Below, one piece after another: positions 56,441 through 64,000 of a stretch of DNA of 64,000 nucleotides. Location: positions 1-64,000 of the forward strand of contig JAIOZK010000005.1 in the NCBI GenBank assembly GCA_021740625.1, in the 5' to 3' direction. Within the stretch, counting starts at the first letter, position 1; the number at the start of each line of letters is the position of its first letter. This DNA comes from Bacteroidales bacterium (GTDB lineage Bacteria > Bacteroidota > Bacteroidia > Bacteroidales > JAIOZK01). The position numbers were made by a program, and so were the translations under genes. The notes beneath the pieces are model-generated. The model did no database searches, was not told where the DNA came from, and saw nothing but the letters and a program-made list of their open reading frames with translations.

Positions 56441-58378
56441 TTATTCAATGATCATCTTTCTGCTCCGGGAAGCGTTTTCAGTTTTTACTGTATAGAAATA
56501 TACGCCTTTGCCAAGGTCTTCGGCATTGATTGCAAAATGGTGTAGTCCGGCATTTAGCTGGCCTTTATCAATCTCCATGATCTTTTGCCCGGTCATGTTG
56601 TACACCTCCAGGTATATGTTGGCTGTTTTTTCCAGGTGAATATCAATTGTTGTTTTCCCATTGAATGGGTTGGGATGGTTTTGACCAACTATAATTGAAT
56701 TCTCTGAAGTTTTTTCTTCAATACCCCATGGACCCGGAAATATAACTTCAAATCCATTGATATACCAGAAAGTTACCTCGGCCCCTGGATCATTCGGGTC
56801 TGCTTCTTCATAAACAAAGGGTACTTTACAGATAAGATCATTACCAAGCAATTCACTAAAGACATAATGCGACATGCTACCCCAGTATGCCGACCACATG
56901 GCTTGTGTATGACTTGTTACATTCTCGACTTCGTAATGATCGTGATTTATCAGATCATAAGCAAGCAGGTAAATGTCAGGACTAACATTTTCTTCAACCC
57001 CTTCCTGGTCGGTATCCAACCATGAAAACAACAGATGTTGGCCAATCATGTCAGAGGAAATATACGGCCTGTTATACATGCTAATGCCTCCCATATCTCC
57101 TTCGAAAGTGCGATTCATGTACAATAGCTTTGCATCCCATGTTTTGGTCTGCCGGTCGTACCAGAGGTGGAAGGTTCCCATCACATCGGGATTGGGATAC
57201 CAGCCATCTTCCGAAGAAGGTGTTATGATGCCAAGACAGTGGGCGTTGCCCATAAAATCTACATGGAATCCGGTATGGTATCCCATATTGTAAAAAATCG
57301 TTTCACGATCCCACTGCCCTTCACCAAAAATGGCATCCAGTGTTGCGTCGGGTAAATAGTACTTTACCGAATCAATGCCATCGGGGCCGCCTAGCTGGCA
57401 ATGAATGGGGTCCTCCTGCCAGCTTTCACCACCATCATCCGTTGCATAAAGAAGGGGATGGTAATCCGTGTATGGGACAGGATCACTGGGTGAGTCGCTC
57501 ATCACACACAGATAACCAAACTGACTGGTAGGATCAAAAGCAATTTTGCTGTCGTTGATATGCAATTCTCCTACTTCCAGGATGTCCAGTGTCCACCATT
57601 CGTATACTATGTCGTCATTTGCATCATTCATATAACCCATGTAAAAGATATATTCGCCCGTATACTGTTGATTCTCCTCATCATAGCTTGGTTCAGCCAT
57701 CCATGTGGTGCCTTCCTGGGTGACGATAAACGCATCCGGGATGAACCGGTAGGGTGGTGTACCTGAATCTACATTCCTTGTGGGATTGGTAGGATCAATT
57801 TCAGTCAGAAAATTGATGCCATATGCATAACCACCCCAGTTGCCGTTTGAGATATTAAGCACAGGGCAAAAATATGTATAGATAGCATCTTCGGGCAATT
57901 CATTTCCTGGTGGATTAATGATACCGCCCTGTGGATAACGTGCAGGGTCATTTCCCATAAATGGTTCGTAAACCTGGTTATCCGAGTGCCAAGTTCCTGC
58001 TTCGCCCCCTTCCCAGGAAACATCATAGGCAACACGGTCGCCCGGGCTGGAAGGACCTGGACCTGCAATCATCCTGTGTGTAAATACTACAGAATTAATA
58101 TGGTTATCTGCCCATACATAATTTTTTGAGCCCCCGGAAAAACCATAAGCATTATAAGAGCTGCCAATATTGATAAATTCCAGTTCTCTGCCGTTCAGGT
58201 AATACTTTTGAACGGGTTTATTCACTTTTGCTTTGGTGAGAGAACTTTCTTTTTCAACAAGGTTGTAGACCTGCTCTTGTTTGGGGATTGCCTGTGGTTT
58301 TGGCTCCAGGCGCAATTCCTGGGCAATAACATCGCTGCCTGCGCTTATTACCAGGATAAGTAGTAAATATTTTTTCAT
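56441..58378 (-). CDS. Tandem paralog 2: Asp-box secreted protein with T9SS tail
   Basis: YHPLLYATDDGGESWQEDPIHCQLGGPDGIDSVK; tail VGQNHPNPFNGKTTIDIHL...LGKGVYFYTV. Confidence 0.82.
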   Translation of the reverse strand: MKKYLLLILVISAGSDVIAQELRLEPKPQAIPKQEQVYNLVEKESSLTKAKVNKPVQKYYLNGRELEFINIGSSYNAYGFSGGSKNYVWADNHINSVVFTHRMIAGPGPSSPGDRVAYDVSWEGGEAGTWHSDNQVYEPFMGNDPARYPQGGIINPPGNELPEDAIYTYFCPVLNISNGNWGGYAYGINFLTEIDPTNPTRNVDSGTPPYRFIPDAFIVTQEGTTWMAEPSYDEENQQYTGEYIFYMGYMNDANDDIVYEWWTLDILEVGELHINDSKIAFDPTSQFGYLCVMSDSPSDPVPYTDYHPLLYATDDGGESWQEDPIHCQLGGPDGIDSVKYYLPDATLDAIFGEGQWDRETIFYNMGYHTGFHVDFMGNAHCLGIITPSSEDGWYPNPDVMGTFHLWYDRQTKTWDAKLLYMNRTFEGDMGGISMYNRPYISSDMIGQHLLFSWLDTDQEGVEENVSPDIYLLAYDLINHDHYEVENVTSHTQAMWSAYWGSMSHYVFSELLGNDLICKVPFVYEEADPNDPGAEVTFWYINGFEVIFPGPWGIEEKTSENSIIVGQNHPNPFNGKTTIDIHLEKTANIYLEVYNMTGQKIMEIDKGQLNAGLHHFAINAEDLGKGVYFYTVKTENASRSRKMIIE

Positions 58379-58446
58379 ATTAAATGGATTAAGTGGTTAG
58401 TATTTGAATTAATCAAATATAATAAGAAAGTCGATGTTTTCAAAAC

Positions 58447-58477
58447 AAAAAACCGCACCATGAATGGTACGGTTTTT
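58447..58477 (-). terminator. terminator of paralog 3
   Basis: Minus strand AAAAACCGtACCATtcATGGTgCGGTTTTTTGTTTTG. Confidence 0.75.
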
Positions 58478-58493
58478 CAGAAATCATATGGTT

Positions 58494-60446
58494 TTATTCG
58501 ATGATCATTTTTCTGGTCACCTTAGCACCATTGGCTTTTACGGTATAAAAATATACACCCTTGCTCAGCTCTCCGGCATCGATCATAAATTGATGTTTAC
58601 CGGCATTTACTTTGCCTTTGTCAACCTCCATGATCTTTTGCCCGGTCATGTTGAAAATTTCCAGGCTGAGGCTGGCTTCTGCGTCCAGACTCAAATCAAT
58701 GGTAGTTGAACTGCTGAAGGGGTTGGGATAGTTTTGTTCAACTGTTACAGGGATGTTTTCCTGTTCGTCAACTCCAATCAAAAAATCTGTTGTCACTCCA
58801 TCGATATACCAGAATGTAACTTCTGCTGCCGGATCATTGGGATCTAACTCGGTGTAAACGAATGGGATAGTATACCGGTATGTGCCATTGCCAAGGTCTT
58901 CCTGGAAAACATAATGTGATTGTGAACCCATGTAAGCTGTCCACATGGCCTGGGTGAAAGAAGTAATATTATCCACATCCGAATGCAAACCACTTCCCAC
59001 ATCATAATGAACCATATAAATATCAGGACTTACATTTTCTTCTATGCCTTCCTGATCTGTATCGATCCATGAAAAGAATATATTCCAGCCATCCATACTT
59101 GATGAAGCCTGCGGCCTGTTGTACTGGGTAATCCCGCCCAGGTCACCATCAAGGGTTTTGTTCATATACAGGAGTTCGGCATCCCACATGGCATTGTCGA
59201 CATCATACCAGACGTGGAATGTACCCATGGATTCGTAGTTCGGATACCAGCCGTCTTCACTGGCACAGGCAATGATGCCGGTAATGTGGGGGTTGCCGAA
59301 ATAATCAACAACCATATCAACCTGGAATCCCATGTTATAAAAGATCTCATCACGGTTGAATCCTGCACCATAAATGGCTTCCATTACTTCATCCGAGACA
59401 AAACTTTTTACGGATTCAATACCTTCTTCTCCACCCAATTGACAATGCATGGGGTCATCCGACCAGGTTTCACCGCCATCATCCGTCGTATAAAGGATAG
59501 GATGATAATTAGTAAAAGGCTGTGGATCGCTTGGAGAGTCGCTCATAACGAGCAGATAACCGATCTGACCGTCGGGTGCAAAAGCAACTTTTACATCATT
59601 GATGCCATCTCCGGCATCCAATATATCAACGAGCCATTCTTCGTATTCAACATCCCCAATATCTTCATTCCATGTACCTTTATCAAAAATAAATTGTCCT
59701 TCATAATCACCCACAAGACCATTTGGGAAGCTTCCGTCTATCATCCAGCAAACTCCGTCCTGGGTAATGGTAAAAGCATCGGGGACATTTCTCCAGGTAT
59801 CACCACCTGAAGTCCAGTTTGTCTGGGTAGGATCAGCAGGGTCAACTTCAGTGAGCCCGTTGGTACCAAAAGCAAAACCACCCCAGTTGCTGGTGCCGTT
59901 TGAACCATCCAGTGCTGGGATGAAATAGGTGTATTCGGCCATGTTGGGATCGGTATTTCCCGGGGGATTAATGATCCCGCCCTGTGGGTATCTCCCGGCA
60001 GCATCGGGATACTGTGACCCGGGACCCAGGGGATCGTATACCTGGATGCTGTTTGTCCAGGTTCCGTCCATGCCGCCCTCCCAGGATACATCATAGGCAA
60101 TGCGGCTGTTGCCATAGGAGGTTGGAGGATCATTCACCATTCGGTGCGTAAATACCACCGAATTAAGGACGTTGTCTGCCCAGAGGTATGTTCTTGGTCC
60201 GCCATAGAAACCATAAGCGTTACCGGACGAACCGATCTGAACGAAGGTGAGTTCCCTGCCATTCACATAGTAAGTTTGCGAGGGAGATTTCTCAAAATTA
60301 CTTGTAATAGGACTGGATTTCAGGCCTACCAGGTCGACAATCTCCTGATCTGGTAATTTTGTGCTTACCTTTTCGAAATGCATGTTCTGGGCATATACAA
60401 GCCCGCTAATGCATAGAGCCATAAGAAATAGTAAAGTCTTTTTCAT
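58494..60446 (-). CDS. Tandem paralog 3: Asp-box secreted protein with T9SS tail
   Basis: YHPILYTTDDGGETWSDDPMHCQLGGEEGIESVK; tail VEQNYPNPFSSSTTIDLSL...LSKGVYFYTV. Confidence 0.82.
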   Translation of the reverse strand: MKKTLLFLMALCISGLVYAQNMHFEKVSTKLPDQEIVDLVGLKSSPITSNFEKSPSQTYYVNGRELTFVQIGSSGNAYGFYGGPRTYLWADNVLNSVVFTHRMVNDPPTSYGNSRIAYDVSWEGGMDGTWTNSIQVYDPLGPGSQYPDAAGRYPQGGIINPPGNTDPNMAEYTYFIPALDGSNGTSNWGGFAFGTNGLTEVDPADPTQTNWTSGGDTWRNVPDAFTITQDGVCWMIDGSFPNGLVGDYEGQFIFDKGTWNEDIGDVEYEEWLVDILDAGDGINDVKVAFAPDGQIGYLLVMSDSPSDPQPFTNYHPILYTTDDGGETWSDDPMHCQLGGEEGIESVKSFVSDEVMEAIYGAGFNRDEIFYNMGFQVDMVVDYFGNPHITGIIACASEDGWYPNYESMGTFHVWYDVDNAMWDAELLYMNKTLDGDLGGITQYNRPQASSSMDGWNIFFSWIDTDQEGIEENVSPDIYMVHYDVGSGLHSDVDNITSFTQAMWTAYMGSQSHYVFQEDLGNGTYRYTIPFVYTELDPNDPAAEVTFWYIDGVTTDFLIGVDEQENIPVTVEQNYPNPFSSSTTIDLSLDAEASLSLEIFNMTGQKIMEVDKGKVNAGKHQFMIDAGELSKGVYFYTVKANGAKVTRKMIIE

Positions 60447-60605
60447 TGATTTTAGATTTTGGTTACTGTTTAATGGTTATTCCAAAAGTAAAAAAATCTT
60501 CATCTAAAAACAAGGTTTGCTCAATGAATTGAAGATCAGGAGGTGAAAAGGCGGGCATTAAGGGGGGATGGTAACAAAAAAAGAGGCCGTCTGAAAAGTA
60601 CGATA

Positions 60606-60670
60606 TTTCGTCAGGCGAGACGAAGCCTAAAGACCACTGAATAACAGTACATCTCGACTATCAGCAAGCC
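60606..60670 (+). repeat. dispersed intergenic repeat, copy B (inverted relative to copy A)
   Basis: tttcgtcaggcgagacgaagcctaaagaccactgaataacagtacatctcgactatcagcaagcc. Confidence 0.7.
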
Positions 60671-60754
60671 GGCAGGCAAAAGCGCCCGATATGATCCAAA
60701 TATCTGGTAGATACTTTTTGGACAGCCTCTCTTGTTTTGCGTTCCTAATATTGA

Positions 60755-62713
60755 TTACTCAACGATCATTTTCTTTGTAATATGGTTATTACCGGATTTT
60801 ACAGTGTAGAAATAAACGCCTTTCACGAGGCCTTCTGCACTGATCTCAAATTTGTGATTACCGGCTTCCACCTGTCCTTTGTTGAGTTCCAGAACTTTTT
60901 GCCCGATCAGATTTACAACTTCAAGGCTCAGATCAGAAGCTTTTTCAAGGCTTACTTCAATGCTTGTTGTTGTACTGAAGGGGTTGGGGTAGTTCTGTTT
61001 AACACCGGCTATCAGTGATTCTTCGCCTTCTTCGGCTCCCAGCCAGTAGTTGGGGAATGTCATGGTGTATCCGTCCATGTACCAGAATGAAACCGGTGCA
61101 GTAGGATCATTGGGATCCGCTTCTTCGTATACGAAAGGAATGGTAAACTGGATCTCAGTATCATCATTGACATATTCTTCAAATACGTAGTTTGACTGGC
61201 TTCCCCAGTAAGCTGTCCACATGGCCTGGGTAAAAGTAGTTACGTTTTGAACTTCACTGTATTCACCGCTTTGCAGGTCATATGATACGAGATAAATATC
61301 CGGGCTTACATTTTCTTCAATACCTTCCTGATCGGTGTCTAACCAAGAGAAGAAAAGGAATCGACCGCCCATATCGGATGAGATGTAAGGCCTGTTATAC
61401 TGGGCTATGTCACCAAAAGCACCATCAAATGTTCTGTTCATATAAAGCAGGTTGGCATCCCACTCTTCAGTATCCCTGTTGTACCATACATGGAAAGTAC
61501 CCATCACATCAGGATTGGGATACCAGCCATCATCAGAAGCTGGAGTAATCAAACCTGTAAAGTGGGCATTGCCCATATAATCAACTGCCATGCCTGTATG
61601 AAATCCCATGTTGTAGGCAACTGTTTCACGATCCCAGGCTCCTTCGCCAAAGATGGCATCCAGGATTTCGTCGGGAAGATAGTTCTTAACTGCATCAATA
61701 CCGTCGGGGCCTCCAAACTGACAGTTAATCGGCTCATCCGACCAGGTTTCACCACCATCTGTTGTTTCGTAAAGAATGGGGTGATAGGATGTATAAGGTG
61801 TTGGATCACTGGCTGCTTCGCTCATTACACAAAGATATCCGATTTGTCCGCTTGGATCGAAACCGATCTTGGTGTCGTTTATGCCGTCGCCTTCTTCCAG
61901 TACGTCCATGGTCCAGCTTTCATATTCGATATCATCTCCGGCTTCGTTTATTTCGCCTTTGTAGAAAATATACGCTCCCTGATAAGTGTCTGTTGGGACA
62001 TCATAACTTACATCTGCCATCCAGGCTACACCTGTTTGTGTAATGGTGAAAGCATCCGGGATAAGCCTGTAAGGAGGTACATCAGTGTCATTATGTTGTG
62101 TGGGAGACGCAGGATCAACTGCTGTTAATGCATTGATACCATATCCGTAGCCACCCCATGCATCGTTTGTGCTGGAAAGGGTAGGAGCGAAATAAGTATA
62201 ATAAGCTGCAGCCGGATCAGTATTTCCCATGGGGTTAACAATGGCGCCCTGGGGATAGCGGCCTGCATCATCCGGATACTGGCTGCCCGGACCTGTCGGA
62301 TCATAAACCTGAATGTCGTTGGTCCAGGTGCCGTCAGCGCCACCTTCCCATGAAACATCATAAGCCAAACGGCTGGTGCCGTATGATGTCGGAGGGTCAG
62401 CAACCATCCTGTGTGTAAATACTACAGAATTGATGTTGTTGTCGGCCCAGAGGTAAGTCCTGGGATCGCTGTAAAAACCATAGGCATTGCCTGATGATCC
62501 AATGTTAACAAATGTGAGGTCCCTGCCGTTTACCGAGTATACCTGGCTGGGCTTCTGTTCGTTTGCTGATGTTATGGGGCTCGCCTTTTCGACCACATTC
62601 TCAATGATCTGGGTTTTGGGAGCATCCATACTCATCGGCTTGATCTGCTGGGATTGAGCAAAGGTAAAGGTACCGAGACTCAATGCCATAACAATGAGTA
62701 AAATTCTCTTCAT
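60755..62713 (-). CDS. Tandem paralog 4: Asp-box secreted protein with T9SS tail
   Basis: YHPILYETTDGGETWSDEPINCQFGGPDGIDAVK; tail VKQNYPNPFSTTTSIEVSL...LVKGVYFYTV. Confidence 0.82.
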   Translation of the reverse strand: MKRILLIVMALSLGTFTFAQSQQIKPMSMDAPKTQIIENVVEKASPITSANEQKPSQVYSVNGRDLTFVNIGSSGNAYGFYSDPRTYLWADNNINSVVFTHRMVADPPTSYGTSRLAYDVSWEGGADGTWTNDIQVYDPTGPGSQYPDDAGRYPQGAIVNPMGNTDPAAAYYTYFAPTLSSTNDAWGGYGYGINALTAVDPASPTQHNDTDVPPYRLIPDAFTITQTGVAWMADVSYDVPTDTYQGAYIFYKGEINEAGDDIEYESWTMDVLEEGDGINDTKIGFDPSGQIGYLCVMSEAASDPTPYTSYHPILYETTDGGETWSDEPINCQFGGPDGIDAVKNYLPDEILDAIFGEGAWDRETVAYNMGFHTGMAVDYMGNAHFTGLITPASDDGWYPNPDVMGTFHVWYNRDTEEWDANLLYMNRTFDGAFGDIAQYNRPYISSDMGGRFLFFSWLDTDQEGIEENVSPDIYLVSYDLQSGEYSEVQNVTTFTQAMWTAYWGSQSNYVFEEYVNDDTEIQFTIPFVYEEADPNDPTAPVSFWYMDGYTMTFPNYWLGAEEGEESLIAGVKQNYPNPFSTTTSIEVSLEKASDLSLEVVNLIGQKVLELNKGQVEAGNHKFEISAEGLVKGVYFYTVKSGNNHITKKMIVE

Positions 62714-62982
62714 GACTAAAAAGTTTTAAAAGGTTAATGTTTATTTAATTATTCTATGCATGCAAATATAAAATATTTGTTAAGATGGTTAACAAATAAT
62801 TTACATTTGGATCCAGTGTGCATAGATTAGACCGCAGAAGTCTGTCATGGTTGCTTTGCAGAAGATTTTGTTACATATATAAAATTAGTATATGTATTTC
62901 AGAATGAGCAATGTAAAAACAGGCCTGTTGTTTTATTCAGTTTACGGTAGCCCTAAATCAGTATCCGGTTTTGCTATATAGG

Positions 62983-64000
62983 TTAATGGTTGTTATATTT
63001 GGTGTCGACCGGAATGGTTTCGTATCTTGATTGAAGATCTTTTTGTCCGAAAACGATACGGTATGTAATATGCCGTTTGGAAAAATCACCTCCAACTGCA
63101 TCGTGCAAAGCCCGCATTTTGGGATTGAAATCTCCCACCCAGGAGAGTTCGATCTCGGTATATTGTGGTCTCTTTTTCATGACCGGATGCATATGTTTGA
63201 AAATAGCGGACTCTATTCCCTTTCTCTGAAATTCCGGAACAACGCCCATTACCGTTATGCGTGTGCGACTGATTTTTTTCTGATTCTTCAGGATTAGAAA
63301 TCTGAGTTTGTTCCAAAAATTCAATTTGCCCCCGAAATATTTGAATATCTGGTTGGCATCGGGAAACATCACCAGGAAAGCAATGGGTTTACCCTCAAAA
63401 TAGGCGAACCAGATAAACTCTTCAATCAGGATTGGTTTTGCTTTTTCAAGTTGTTTGTAAAGGTCTTCCTTGTTGATGGGCGTGAAGTTTTCATGAAATT
63501 TCCAGGCTTCGTCGTAAACACTTTTGAGATCCGTGATAAACTTTTCAGCCTCGCTGTATTTGAAGTGTTTGCACTCATAACCCGGTTTTCTCAAAACCCA
63601 TTCGGCGATCTTCCAGAATCTTTCCGGAAAAGGAACCGTGAGATCGAGTTTGTTGGTGACCTGTTCAAAGTAAGGCTTAAAACCATATTCCTCGAAAAAT
63701 TCCTTGTAATAGGATGGATGATAATTCATGCCATAACTGGGGGGGGTAAAGCCTTCTACCAGCAAGCCCCAGAAATTATCATTCTCACCGAAATTGATCG
63801 GCCCGTCCATGGCCTTCATCCCTTTGTTTTCCAGCCATTTTTTACATTGATCAAACAAAAGAAAAGCCGCATCCTTGTCTCGGATGCATTCGAAAAAACC
63901 CATGCCACCGGTTGGTTGATTGTAATTGTATGCTTTCTTTTCGTTGATAAATGCTGCTACTCTTCCAACCGTCTTTCCTTGCTCGTTTTCAAGATACCAG
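62983..64000 (-). CDS. GNAT-superfamily-like hypothetical protein, continues past the window edge
   Basis: Open frame upstream of the listed ATG reads WYLENEQGKTVGRVAAFINEKKAYNYNQPTGGMGFFECIRDKDAAF; GNAT-like C-terminal region VMGVVPEFQRKGIESAIFKHM. Confidence 0.65.
   Translation of the reverse strand, partial: WYLENEQGKTVGRVAAFINEKKAYNYNQPTGGMGFFECIRDKDAAFLLFDQCKKWLENKGMKAMDGPINFGENDNFWGLLVEGFTPPSYGMNYHPSYYKEFFEEYGFKPYFEQVTNKLDLTVPFPERFWKIAEWVLRKPGYECKHFKYSEAEKFITDLKSVYDEAWKFHENFTPINKEDLYKQLEKAKPILIEEFIWFAYFEGKPIAFLVMFPDANQIFKYFGGKLNFWNKLRFLILKNQKKISRTRITVMGVVPEFQRKGIESAIFKHMHPVMKKRPQYTEIELSWVGDFNPKMRALHDAVGGDFSKRHITYRIVFGQKDLQSRYETIPVDTKYNNH

Overview
This window is a chromosomal segment from a Bacteroidetes bacterium. 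Support comes from seven type IX secretion (T9SS) C-terminal sorting domains, TAnnTTTG-like -7 boxes, a TonB receptor/YfiR/hybrid-kinase module, and DUF4296 and DUF5686 proteins. It holds an initiator tRNA-fMet flanked by two decayed copies carrying palindromic replacements, 2-oxoacid:ferredoxin oxidoreductase genes, a glutaryl-CoA-dehydrogenase-like gene, deoC, recQ, a kdsD-like gene, lptB, pssA, queA and a MATE transporter. It also holds a three-gene type III-like restriction-modification operon (Mod / DUF1016 nuclease / Res), a large hybrid histidine-kinase cluster, and a molybdopterin thiosulfate/polysulfide-reductase-like locus (mobA, mobB, catalytic/FeS/NrfD subunits, split YedE pair, rhodanese-like protein, tatC). 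The right end is a tandem array of four paralogous ~630-650 aa Asp-box/T9SS secreted proteins. The best candidates for something undescribed are: (1) palindromic mini-elements substituted into tandem tRNA-fMet copies, (2) protein-coding palindromes inside the DUF1016 gene of the RM operon, (3) the four-gene secreted paralog array with inverted dispersed repeats bracketing two members, (4) a Crp/Fnr helix-turn-helix remnant running in frame into mobA, (5) an in-frame orphan T9SS tail directly behind the deoC stop codon, (6) a nested-stem leader plus small overlapping ORF upstream of the MATE gene, and (7) a rhodanese-like protein with an apparent Cys-to-Ser substitution and a C-terminal GGCS. 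No CRISPR array, transposase, prophage or rRNA was seen. All assignments come from reading the sequence; no database search was run.
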